Assembly: GCA_960531495.1 (NCBI GenBank)
Contig: CAUIJY010000075.1
Location: forward strand, 2,314,539-2,378,538
Reading direction: 5' to 3'
Source of the DNA: Zeus faber
Taxonomy: Eukaryota > Chordata > Actinopteri > Zeiformes > Zeidae
DNA: 64,000 nucleotides
The notes below the pieces were generated by a model that searched no databases, was not told where the DNA came from, and saw only the letters and a program-made list of their open reading frames with translations. Below, one piece after another: positions 10,559 through 20,058 of the stretch (positions within the stretch are counted from its first letter, which is position 1; each line of letters opens with the position of its first letter). The translations under genes were made by a program, and so were the position numbers.

Positions 10559-10705
10559 CTGCGTTGGGAAAACCAGAAATACAAGCGTACATGGCATTGA
10601 GACAGAAGGAATGTGGCGACACCTATGTTGCTATAGGTATGGGCCTCCTTTCCCCAGCACCAGGACCCCGACATCCTCATCCACGATAACTGCATCTAGT
10701 TGATC
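10559..10705. other. ERV 3' remnant or spacer
   Basis: No polypurine tract or LTR start could be identified between the env tail and the dispersed repeat. The expected 3' LTR was not found here or further downstream. Confidence 0.4.
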
Positions 10706-11412
10706 ATTTTGACACGCCCATGTATAGGACCCATAGAATATTAAATGCCACACTGGGACTGAAGAGTGTGCAAAGTTTTGCAATAATTTTGTAGTTTCTC
10801 AAGGCCCCAAAAGTCACGTAAACTGTTTTTTTTAACATAAAATTCAACGCGTTGCCACACCCGCATCGTGACGAAAAAAAAATGTTTTAATAACTTTTAA
10901 TCCCCAATGAGTCTCAATCCAAAAAATCCCCCAGGAGAAGTTCACGAAAGTACAAAGCATAAAAAGTGGATAAAATATTACAAAAACACAGCTTTTTTTG
11001 GAACACGAAATCCAACGCTTTGCCACGGCCACATCGTGTGACAATTATTATTTTTTTTAATATCTTTTAATCGTGAAGGTGTCTTGTAGACACTCGCCAA
11101 GTTTGAAGCCAGATAAATGGCCTCGGAGGAGTTTACGAAAGTACAAAGTGAGAAAATGAACGGAAAGTGACTAAAATTACACATTTAATCCAAGAAGTTA
11201 CAAAAGTGTCCCGAATTTTGTTAATTTCATGGTAAAAAGTGAATAGGTTTGATGTTTTGAAATTTTCAACAGGGTGTGTCGGGCCATTTTGCCACGCCCA
11301 TGCAGGCAACTCATACAATATCAATTGCCACACTGGGACTAACAAGTGCGCAAAGTTTCGTGAATTAGTATCTTTGGAACATGAAATTTTACGTGTTGCC
11401 ACGCCACCCTAG
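10706..11412 (+). repeat. Dispersed repeat, direct-orientation copies downstream of ERV
   Basis: Shares landmarks with 1040-1720: 'AAGGCCCCAAAAGTCA' (10800), a 'TTGCCACRSCC' box, GTGTCTTGTAGACACTCG (11079), 'AAAAAGTGAATAGGTTTGATG' words (11234) and 'AATATCAATTGCCACACTGGG' words (11319). Three partial units are joined and each is shortened differently. Confidence 0.72.
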
Positions 11413-11499
11413 AAAATAAAATAATAATTTTCTGACCTATTCACCTTTTTCCACGTAAACTCCCAAAATTCGGTACACATTTGTAACCTCTCTAGACTT

Positions 11500-11850
11500 G
11501 GAAAAAATATATATTTCCGCCATGACGGAAACCCAACAGGAAGTCGGCCATTTTGAATTTTCCTGACTTTTTAGTCATATTTATGCTTTGTACTTTCGCG
11601 AAACTCCTCCTTGGCGATTTATCGGATCGACTTCAAACTTGACGAGTGTCTACAAGACACCTTCACAGCTAAAACTTATTAAAATACATATATATTTTGG
11701 CACACGGTGTGGGCGTGGCAACACGTACAATTTCATGTTCCAAAAGATACTTGGAAATTCACAAATCTTTGCACACTCGTCAGTCCCAGTGTGTCATTTG
11801 ATATTCTAGTGGTGCCATGCATGGGCGTGTCAAAATGGCCGCCTATTATC
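11500..11850 (-). repeat. Dispersed repeat, inverted copy
   Basis: Reverse complement of the 1366-1720 unit, with the landmarks in mirrored order: CCAACAGGAAGTCGGCC at 11532, then 'GACGAGTGTCTACAAGACAC' at 11642, then 'GGTGTGGGCGTGGCAAC' at 11706. Together with 10706-11412 it forms a head-to-head pair with about 90 bases between them. Confidence 0.75.
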
Positions 11851-11963
11851 TCCTACATATTAGACATTGTGATAATATTATTCTGTTGTTACACGAGTGT
11901 GCATACATTCATTTTTGTACTGAGCCTGTAGTCTGCTATTCAACTATTTAACGCCCATTTAAC

Positions 11964-12261
11964 AATCTTGGACCTATACCAAACAATGTTGTCAAAATGT
12001 GTCTCTCACCCAAGTGTTTAAGTCTATGTGCCCAGGTCAAAGCAGCCCTACCCGTCCCACTTGAAGGACCTCTACACGGCCGCTGACCAGGTGAATGGGT
12101 GGTGATCGCGACTTACAGAGGAAAAGCTGGAACTCTGCCAGATTCCTAGGACCTTTCCAGCAGGGTTAGGGACCCGCACCACTGCAGCAGCAGTTAAGGT
12201 GGTAGAACGACCAATATGGATACACGTATCTCATCGCAAGAAAGTTCCTACTCCCCTCTAG
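11964..12261 (+). pseudogene. pol: Second ERV: integrase C-terminal domain remnant
   Basis: A gammaretrovirus-type integrase C-terminus in broken frames. 'AQVKAALPVPLEGPLHG' (from about 12030) leads to a TGA at 12084, then 'PGEWVVIATYRGKAG'. After two frame changes come 'GPFQQ' (12149) and 'TTAAAVKVVERPIWIHVSH' followed by Lys/Arg residues, ending at TAG 12259. The PGEWV, GPF and IWIHVSH blocks match the GPY/F SH3-like domain. The first ERV already contains its own version at 9737-9964 with different sequence, so this is a separate element. No other domain of it is visible nearby. Confidence 0.68.
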
Positions 12262-12964
12262 GTACTCGTTGAGGAGACAACGTGAGTGTACGCTGAACGC
12301 TGCTCACCCTGCAACTGCGATGGAACCACTTCAACCATACCTACATAGGCTACTTGGGTTACTGCCATTCCCCTTACCACAGCCGAAGAAATGTGTGTTT
12401 TGGAAGCAGTTATCGAAGGGGCTTTCTACACCAACATTGGCGCCCCACAGACGGCTCCACCGCTGGACTTCTGCTCCACATTTGATTACACCTGGCCACT
12501 TCCCACCTTGTTATATGGTCATCATTTTCCTTGGCCCCTCCATCAAAAGGACACAGATAAAACAATATCTCTGTATAAATGTATTGTACTCAATTTATAC
12601 ATCATTTTCTGATCCCTTTGCCTCAATTATATTATACTTAAGCATTATTGCATTTTCCTTTTGTATCATTCCACTGGGAACAACAGAAGGGAGTGTGAGA
12701 GAAAAATGATGATCAAGGTTAATGAATGATATAATTCTACCACCAAGTGATGTCTGAATGCTGAGGCATATGTTTGTTTGGTGACGCCCGACTCTTTCAC
12801 AGGAGATCTTACATTCCTGTATATCACTGTCACGAAAGTTTTAGTCGTTATCTCAGTTTTTCTAGATCGTAAAAGGACCATTTGTGTAAACACTCAACGT
12901 ATGCTTTCCCGGCACTGAAAGTGTTCTACGTTTTTCTTTGTTAAAAAATGTTCTCAGCTATCAC
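12262..12964. other. Unassigned; possible env leader of second ERV
   Basis: An open frame of 146 codons (12269-12709, +) starts just after the integrase stop, where an env gene would begin. It lacks a recognisable signal peptide pattern, cysteine motif or glycosylation-rich region, so no product is called. Confidence 0.3.
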
Positions 12965-13198
12965 CTGTTCCGCTGATAGAAGTGACATCAATTGTTCCCA
13001 TGACAGAACTGCTAGCGTCAAGCTCTGCTGCAACATCAGAAAACACTGTAGCACTCTCCATATCAGGATAATAAGGAGCAGCATCACTCTGACCTTTGAC
13101 AAATGTTTGAGAGCGCTGCTATTCCTTCACAAGAACTGGCACATCACTGGCAGGTGTGGCTTTGAAGACACCTCCACAACGGTTGGTGCTGCCTTCCC
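12965..13198 (-). pseudogene. Exon-like segment with good splice borders, internal stop
   Basis: On the minus strand a strong acceptor (T-run then AG at 13200-13199) and a donor CAG|GTGATAG (12965/12964) bound a 234-bp segment. All three phases have stops; the most protein-like phase has a single TAG and then about 50 codons of mixed, hydrophilic sequence ending in 'SSSVMGTIDVTSISG'. A further candidate exon ending GAGCAG|GTTTGC lies just upstream near 13310. Together with the segments at 14640 and 16952 this may be part of a decayed multi-exon gene. Function is not recognised. Confidence 0.25.
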
Positions 13199-13603
13199 CT
13201 AAAAAAAAGCAAGAGAATGGAATGCATGGACAAAATAAAACTAAAATGAAGTACTACTATCAAAAATGTCATTGAAAAAAGAAGAAAAACAACGAACAAA
13301 GCAAACCTGCTCCGTTCCCAGTGTCCTCTTGGAGGCAGTAGCTTTCTGCCAATGTCCCACCGTGGCTTTCCCATGTAAGCAAAGCAAAATTTTCTTGATA
13401 TAAAATTGATATACAATTGTTGATATAAAAACAATATAAAATTCTCCACACTGGACAGCGCTAGAAAGATGCGATGGAACAAGTTGATAACGGGATGGAT
13501 CATTCCGGCGACGCTACTGGTGTTGTGTCCACCTGTGAAATCATAGAGCAAAATGTCGATTTAAGACAATGTCTTGACAAAAGGCCAACTAAAAGCACTA
13601 ACT

Positions 13604-13632
13604 ACTAAACTAAACTAAACTAAACTAAACTA
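13604..13632. repeat. (TAAAC)n short tandem repeat
   Basis: Five or so pentamers CTAAA/TAAAC in a row within an A-rich stretch. Confidence 0.75.
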
Positions 13633-13782
13633 CTAACTAAAAAGAGAATAAAAAAACCAACAAACTGCAGAAAATCTCCTGGATACAAAACAATAGAGGA
13701 CGGTTGAGGGGAGCCGACAGCAGAATCAACTGTAGCCCGGAGCGCTCACTGGTAAGTTGTTCAGTTAATTAAAGTGTGTTAG

Positions 13783-13784
<2 letters not shown>

Positions 13785-13817
<33 letters not shown>
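13785..13817. repeat. (TG)n microsatellite
   Basis: About 16 uninterrupted TG dinucleotides. Confidence 0.95.
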
Positions 13818-13818
<1 letters not shown>

Positions 13819-14639
13819 ATGTCCATATGTTTCATAACAAACATATTAAAATTGTTTAATGAAAATCGGTACACTTTGAGTGAATATCAGAGACTATCAC
13901 AGTTTCCAGAGGGTCTTACCCCAACAATAACAGTGTGCAACCGATTATCTTTCTGCCCCTTCCAACCAGTCTCCACTCAAAAGGGTTAGGTGAAGGATGA
14001 GGCACGATGAGCTCTCCCTTCACAACCACTTTTGGAGAGAATGTTGGAAGTGACCTGCCGGGAGAAACCTTTGACTTTCGTGCTGTTGGCGGCGCTGTTG
14101 TCTCCAGTTGGCGATAAGCAGCATTTCACAGCAATGTCACAGGGCCATGGTTTCACAACATAGCAAAGTTATTCATAAAATAGCCATCACGTGACATGAC
14201 AACAAATTGTACAATTGTACTTACACCATCTCTGCTTCACAGCTCTGGGTGGTTCAATGGGAAGTGGTTGGCTGCAGAAAAGTACTTGATGCCTTAAAAC
14301 AACGATTAGGACGAATAGAAATATGCATACATAGATGTCAACTTTGTTCATTAGAAATATTTATTGAATTGGTTTGTCTAAAAATATATACTCCGTTATA
14401 CATTTAACTGTACTAAAATTAAAATATGCTTCCCATGCATGCCGCCACAGGATGGTATTCCTCACGGAGCAAATAGTCAGACGCGGAAGGAAGTCCAGGA
14501 CAAACACCTATACAAACACACAAAAAAAAAAAGGTGTTTATTACAGTACATTTGTTTTCAAAATGTAAAATATGTTCTGCAGAGCTCACAAAGCAAAAGT
14601 ATTAATAGTACCAATACTACCAAAAATGTACTAAACATG
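13818..14639. other. Unassigned intergenic DNA
   Basis: No gene, RNA or repeat family recognised; short chance frames only. An A run occurs at about 14521. Confidence 0.4.
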
Positions 14640-14864
14640 AAGCGTAACTTTGGCCAGCGACTGCAGACACTGACCAGGAGGCTGCGAAAGTCTACTGCTG
14701 CCTCGTCGATGGTCCTGCTGGCCGTCAAGTCGCTGCTAGGGGCTACAACACAAACTGCGTCAGGTCTCCGAGACAAAAAAGCATTCAGTACCTCGGTCCC
14801 CTGGCATCTTCACAAATCCATCCACAATGCTCCGTAGATGGGAGTCACCAACAAGAAGTACAAA
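14640..14864 (-). pseudogene. SGNH/GDSL-like protein exon of a multicopy fish family, frameshifted
   Basis: Minus-strand sequence begins after a TTTCTAG acceptor (AG at 14866-14865) with 'FVLLVGDSHLRSIVDGF'. GDSH-L-R is block I of SGNH/GDSL esterase folds, with the Ser as nucleophile. After 'VKMP' the frame changes by one base and continues '[20 protein letters not shown]' and '[12 protein letters not shown]' down to about 14645. From memory of a fish-expanded uncharacterised family, roughly 15-20 residues are missing between the two blocks, so a small frame-disrupting deletion is inferred. The remaining catalytic His block is not seen. The family assignment is from recollection; the GDSH motif is directly visible. 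Confidence 0.5.
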
Positions 14865-15364
14865 CTAGAAACATAGAAAGTCTTTTTTTTTCATGAAAAT
14901 CACAACTTTTGTCTTCAAGTATTGTTCATAAATAATCAAACAAAAATACCTTCTTATCTGGAGACTCTGCTGTAATGACCAGCTTGTGGCTTCGTCCAGT
15001 CACGGTGGAAATTGGCTACAGGCGCACTTTCTGGTGATCACCTGTTTCTTAACAGACAAAAACCCAAAATAAATACTACTGACTTTCCACGAGGCTTCTA
15101 AAAGTGTTGAGGCACAATAGATAAATAAGAACAGCACAAGACACTAATTCGACAATAACATTTTGAAATGGCTCCATAACTTAGAAACTGATCATTTTCT
15201 AGAACAAGTGTACTGCAATTTAAAGCATCCAAAAACCTTACTGCTGGCTGTAAAGGTGAAACTATTTTTTCTATTGATTGGTCTATAGACCATCATATCG
15301 GTTAGTCAATTAACTCTACAAGTACCAGCAGAATGTAGAGAAATAGCTGTAGCTTGAATGTTAT
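14865..15364. other. Unassigned intergenic DNA
   Basis: No supported feature. AT-rich, with short chance frames only. Confidence 0.4.
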
Positions 15365-15430
15365 TCTCCCTTGTAAGTCGCTTTGGATAAAAGCATCTGC
15401 TAAATGACTAAATGTAAATGTAAATGTAAA
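15365..15430 (+). repeat. L2-type LINE/SINE 3' tail
   Basis: TTGTAAGTCGCTTTGGATAA and AAGCATCTGCTAAATGAC, ending in TGTAAATG repeats. This is the 3' tail shared by fish L2 LINEs and the SINEs they mobilise; the same tail ends the SINE at 27716-27934. Only the tail is recognised, as expected for a 5'-truncated copy. Confidence 0.8.
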
Positions 15431-16310
15431 TAACAAGAATATAAACAATTAACAAAATGCGGACAAATAATAGACAGGAATACGAAGGTACGCCCCCCAT
15501 TGCATGCTGGGGTTTTCACGTGGCATACCCCATGCTAACGCGTCCTTGTGTCTCGTAAAACGTTTAGTGTTGAGTACATAAATCACGGATCATTTTTTGA
15601 TGATACAAAAACTACTTTAAAAAATGATAACCCTCAAAAAGATTTTAGACCTGAATTTTTGAGCCTCATGGGAACCCCACCTGACTTTTTGATTACACAG
15701 GGGACCCACCATGTTATGGTCTATTGACATGCAAACTTTGACACTGAACACTTTTTTTAATCAATAGGTCAGATTCTGATTGAAAAATATAAACCTTCCA
15801 AAAGTACAATTATTAATTTGAAAGGATATACAACCAATTTAAGAAATCAGGCCTCAGGCCAACACCACTTAAACATATCAAAAATTGGAAAGTAAAGATT
15901 ATTTTTCTACCTAGGCACGCTGTAAGTAAATGTAGTAAATTTGAGCATATTATGCAGATCATTTTCGACTTAAATACCGGTTCATCAATTGATTTCCAGA
16001 TAAGTATGACAAATACCACATATACTTTAAAAGAGAGCACAGAATCAATTGTTATTGAATTTGATGGTTTTGACAGTATAATATTTTCTTCCAAACTTAA
16101 TCGAACGGGGAATAAACCTACACCCACTGTACAAAAGGTAGATAAAAAATTACAATTATTTATTATAAAATAAAAAGGAGCAGATGGCACAAGAAAACAA
16201 ACAAGGGCTCACACAGGGCTTAGTAAGTCTCCTGATATGCTTTGTAACAAAGAAAAAGTGCAATGTATTCACGCGGGGGAAGATTAGTATGGTGGTAAAC
16301 CCTGACCTTT
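15431..16310. other. Unassigned intergenic DNA
   Basis: No gene or repeat family recognised. The 73-codon + frame at 15952-16173 has no recognisable motif. Confidence 0.4.
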
Positions 16311-16790
16311 GGCCTTTGCCTGCACCTAACTATCCATTTTCAATTAATCTGCTGATAAAAACCTACCCTACGGTGGTCGGCAGGAAAACTCACTGCAAAT
16401 AGACAAAACACAAGCAAATTCAGAAAACATCATCATCAATTTGACAACACAGGCAAGAGATGCAAAACAATGGAAACATTTGCACAGAAACAAACTTAAA
16501 AGCAATTCACCACGGACACTTCATTTGGGGAATATATCAGATATGATACACAAACATTTCTTGATGTTTTTATTTTAAGTTTGTTCCTTCGTGAACTTTT
16601 CCATTGTGTTGTTGCCTGTGTTGTCAAATTGATGATGACATTTTCTAAATTTGCTTGCGTTTTGTCTATTTACATGTATTTTCTTTAGTTGTAGAGTTTT
16701 CCCGTTGGCCACCGTAGAGTCAGTTGTTATCAGCAGATGAATTGACTTGCGGCCTTTGACTGCACCTAACTACTAATTATCAATGTTTTC
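16311..16790. repeat. Foldback (inverted repeat) element flanked by a direct repeat
   Basis: The left arm about 16340-16500 and right arm about 16573-16745 are imperfect reverse complements with about 70 bases between them. Matching blocks are AATCTGCTGATAA / TTATCAGCAGAT, CTACGGTGG / CCACCGTAG, CAAATTGATGATGA against its complement, and TTTTAAGTTTGTT against its complement. Just outside the arms, GGCCTTTGCCTGCACCTAAC at 16311 is repeated directly as GGCCTTTGACTGCACCTAAC at 16751. No coding sequence is present. It may be a MITE-like hairpin or an inverted duplication. Confidence 0.75.
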
Positions 16791-16951
16791 GCCTGATAAA
16801 ATCAATAACTAGTTGAACTCCAGTGTATACCTGGGTACTCAGGATGCCAACGAACAACACAAACATCATCAAAAATGAAGTTGCATCAAATGAACCAACA
16901 TTTTTGAGCAACGTGAACCAACATGTTTGAGCAAATGCTTTAACAACTCTA

Positions 16952-17175
16952 TTAATAAATTCTTCTCGCACTTTCGCATTGGATGGCAGTGATACGATTT
17001 TTTACATAGTACTTCAATGCAGTCCAGCTTCGCTGGTTTAGAGCTTCAGGTGAAGCTCTAATACATGCATCACACTCAGTCCTTCCCGGCACTTTACCAC
17101 TTTCAATGAAAGCCTTCAGGTTCTTTTCCACCGCATGGACCTCCTCAGGTAACCACCTCCTTCTCTCAGAGATTT
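16952..17175 (-). CDS. 3' exon encoding an RRRW...ECDACI domain (fish-expanded family, uncharacterised)
   Basis: After a minus-strand acceptor (TTTCTATCTTAG, AG at 17177-17176) the frame reads 'ISERRRWLPEEVHAVEKNL', then 'FIESGKVPGRTECDACIRA', then 'RSWTALKYYVKNRI', and ends at TAA 16954-16952. The R-R-W...E-V-x-A-V-E pattern, a C-x-x-C pair and a terminal K-Y-x-V-x-N-R-I are a combination I recall from multicopy uncharacterised fish proteins; the function is unknown to me. The frame is open for about 74 codons, which favours a real or recently lost terminal exon. Upstream exons should lie at higher coordinates; none could be joined in frame. Confidence 0.5.
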
Positions 17176-18399
17176 CTAAGATAGAAATAGAAATGTAAAA
17201 GGACAAATACAATTAGGAGTGTAGACCAGGTCTTTCAATCGCTGTATCTTTTGGTTACTCTATTCTCAATTCAGAATCAGAAATGGAAAAAATGGGGTAT
17301 GAGTGGTTTTCAAATTTTGCTTTTTTGGAGATACAAAAATCAAAATTGAAAAATTATTTTTCCATTTCATGACCAAAGGATGAGTGAAATTTAAAATCAG
17401 GTTTGACTTTCATTTTTTTTTTATTTCAATAGGAAAAAATAAAATCACAACAACATCATACAACAACATACACACCGATCAGCCACAACATTAGAACCAG
17501 TTACAACTATTTAGGACTCCAAAATTCAGTGGTACATTTCTCATGCTGCTAAATCACCTCCATACAGCAATGTGTATGAACCAGCAAAATGGGATGCTGT
17601 GATTGTTCCAGATGTCCCACATGATCGCGACTTTATAAATGTTATCTTTTACTGTTTATCCTTAAAGTCAGGCACTGCCCGAGGATAACAGATATCATTG
17701 CAGAAAATATTCTATTTCAGCAGGCAACCACTTGTACAGCCGGCCCACCCAAATGACAGAGAGCACATATTGCTTTCATAAGTTAAAAAACAAAAAAACA
17801 AAACGCACAGCACAAACACAGTAAATATGAAAAAAAAATCGATAAGCCACGAACAACGTGCACACACGATGTAGGTCGCCCGCTGACTGACGCCGACGCG
17901 CCAACTACAAATTTCCACGGTCGTATCTTGGAGCAGTCAGTCGTAAGACGATGCTAATTTTCGCGACTATCGTATCTTGGATTAGTAAGTAGATGCAGTC
18001 ATAAGTCGAGGTACCATTGTACCTTCAAATAAAGTCTAAACTGGCAAAAAACAGTCCGGACTCTCTCAGCACGCTTTGGTGGAGAACCGATCAAGTGAAA
18101 CTTAGCTAGCGGGTCCGTCTGTCTGTTTGAAAACCGTCTCTCTCTCACAGTACCGTCTCCCTGCACCAACACACAGTAAACTAAATCTAAATGCTAGTTA
18201 ACACTCCACTCCAACACACATTTAACTAAAGCTAGATACTGTGCATGTTAAAAACGGCTTTATAAAATAAAACAAAGTCATTAACTTTTGCATGCATAAT
18301 CTCTCCGTGTTATATCGTGTTATAACACAAAACTGCTAGCATTTAACAGCAAAAACGTGTAACAATTGAAAAGTTAACTTTCTAAAACATTTTTTTTTC
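17176..18399. other. Unassigned DNA with one possible common fish repeat word
   Basis: No supported exon. CACACCGATCAGCCACAACA at 17471 resembles a word common in dispersed fish repeats, but the surrounding sequence was not identifiable. Duplicated 'CGTATCTTGGA' words lie at 17923 and 17970. Confidence 0.35.
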
Positions 18400-18409
18400 G
18401 TGCACTTAC

Positions 18410-18480
18410 TCTATATCCATTTTATTGCCCCCGTTCTTCTTCTGCTGTTTCAATATTGGGCACAGTCACGGCATGAGGAG
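18410..18480 (-). other. Candidate minus-strand first exon
   Basis: On the minus strand an ATG at 18420 is followed after 11 coding bases by the consensus donor GTAAGT (18409-18404). The upstream 60 bases are purine-rich, 5'-UTR-like sequence. Joining it directly to the 17175 exon would be out of frame, so if real it needs intermediate exons. Confidence 0.2.
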
Positions 18481-18849
18481 ATAGGGTAAATATAGTGTGC
18501 TTCTCTCAGACGTTCTCCTCCCGCAATGCGGAAGCTTCTCCAAAAAATTACTCCATCCAAATAAATTATTTTAATATATTTTAATAATGCATTCCCAAAA
18601 TTATTATTACATCATGCTAATGTGATCGTACAAAATATACCATTAAGATATTAAAAAAAACGTCTATAATGACGCATTTTGATAACCAAATTATTATTTA
18701 TTATTATGAATACGTGGATTATTCTTTGTAAAGAAGAACGATTGGGCATTAATTTAATGAGATTAAGTTTATCGCTGTTCGGCATAATTATTAAAATTAC
18801 TACTATTCATTGTAGGATAAGATAGTAATCTTTATTAATGAGGGCATCA
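18481..18849. other. AT-rich spacer
   Basis: Strongly AT-rich with no feature recognised. It separates two candidate first exons on opposite strands. Confidence 0.4.
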
Positions 18850-19096
18850 GACTCCCTGGACTCCTGCCGAAACGCTGACGGAGGGAGAGCGAGGGGTAAC
18901 GCAGGTAGCCGAGCTCGCTAATGATCCTTCCCCGTAAACACCCCGTGGAGGTGATTTAGCTACGTCGCCTTCAGCCGTGCGCCACATTTCCCGGCCCCGC
19001 TCCTTGTAAAGCTCTGAGTCTGCCTACCCCCACCACCCGACTCCACTACCGCCGCCAAGCTTGCACGTCAATGCCGGGCTTCGTCATCGTCGACAG
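18850..19096 (+). other. CpG-rich candidate first exon
   Basis: An abrupt change from AT-rich DNA to GC- and CpG-rich sequence. ATG at 19071 opens a short coding stretch 'MPGFVIVD' that ends at a donor CGACAG|GTGAAC (19096/19097). No continuation exon is visible; the Gypsy insertion and the array lie downstream. It could instead be an unrelated CpG-rich segment. Confidence 0.25.
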
Positions 19097-19502
19097 GTGA
19101 ACCCAACTTGGCCCCTGTAACCCGTGAGATTGTTCCGCCACACACACACTTTGTTTATCCCCCCTATTATAAAAAAAAAACAACACAACGGGCCGTGTCG
19201 GCCAGGGGATGTGTGCAGCGGTGGACTCTGGCCACACACAGAAGCAGGATGGCAAGCTCCCTGCTAAAGGGGGTGGGGGGGGGGGGTCAGAAGGACCCTG
19301 GATGGCAGGGGAGCTCGGAGGGTGGGGGCAAACGAGCGTCCGCCCGCTGAACGTTGACAGCCTTTAGCAGCAGAACAACTGCACGGCAGCTCTGCTGGGA
19401 CACGAGGAGCTGCTGGAGAGCTACTGGAGAGCTGAAGGCTGCGGCATGAGAGGAATTCATAACACAAGGCGGCTTCAGCTGTGTTGATATGACTTGCATC
19501 AT
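19097..19502. other. Unassigned GC-rich DNA
   Basis: Holds an A10-type run (19170), a G-rich run (19268-19287) and no recognisable gene. Confidence 0.4.
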
Positions 19503-19530
19503 TGTGTGTGTGTGTGTGTGTGTGTGTGTG
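19503..19530. repeat. (TG)n microsatellite
   Basis: About 14 TG dinucleotides. The sequence after it (ATGTGAATGTGTGTGG at about 19546) resembles that after the 22102 microsatellite. Confidence 0.95.
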
Positions 19531-19665
19531 CCGGGACGGTTTGTTATGTGAATGTGTGTGGTGGGAGAGGATATACACAGTGCTGTGAGTGCATATGGGT
19601 AGTACGTAGTCCTGTTTAAACCACAGTGTATAGGTTAACATGACTGTGTGTGTATACATACTGGA

Positions 19666-19670
19666 TGTAC
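19666..19670. other. Target site duplication, left copy
   Basis: TGTAC directly before the LTR end TGTCACGACC. It matches TGTAC at 22075-22079. A 5-bp duplication is normal for Ty3/Gypsy integrases. Confidence 0.75.
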
Positions 19671-20058
19671 TGTCACGACCAGAACAGGGAGGAACCCAAA
19701 CGCACGACACAGGGACACGGGAGGCAGGCAAATAATAAAGTGATGTTTATTAACCGGGACGGTGGAGCTGGCCGGAGGGACCTGGTCGGGGGGGGATGGA
19801 GCAGGGCAGGACAGGGACGATGATGACCAGGAGATGGGGTCCAGGATCCGGGTGGAGAGACGGGGAACCAGGCTGGGTGGAGAGTCCTGGTCGACCAGCG
19901 GAGACAGACAGGTGAAGGGAAGGCGAGACAACAAGACATAAACTAGGAACTTGGAACTTGGAACTGGGAACTAGGAACTAGGAAGGGAGCCAATCGCTGA
20001 CGCGGCTGACGCGGCTGACGCGGCTGACGCGGCGATGCAACTCGGGGAAAGCTAGTTG
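19671..20058 (-). repeat. Gypsy 3' LTR, truncated
   Basis: Matches the 5' LTR from TGTCACGACC to CTAGTTG, where it switches abruptly to RT coding sequence at 20058/20059. About 125-150 bases present in the other LTR are missing. An AATAAA lies on the minus strand at the TTTATT near 19746. It contains a private 9-bp tandem run (19995-20035) and fewer 'GGAACTAGGAACT' units than the partner LTR. Confidence 0.88.
19995..20035. repeat. GCTGACGCG x4 within 3' LTR
   Basis: Four copies of a 9-bp unit are present in this LTR where the partner LTR reads straight through (AATCGCGATGC). It therefore arose after the LTRs separated, or in one template. Confidence 0.9.

Noticed and set aside
11588..11809. 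Conserved-looking 73-codon frame also seen in mirrored form at 1360-1662
   Set aside because: The similarity comes from the two copies of the noncoding dispersed repeat. The frames differ at their ends and carry no known domain.
15952..16173. 73-codon + frame
   Set aside because: AT-rich, no recognisable motif or splice context.
19264..19731. 155-codon minus-strand frame across TG repeat and LTR end
   Set aside because: Crosses an element boundary and a microsatellite; Ser/His/Thr content is compositional.
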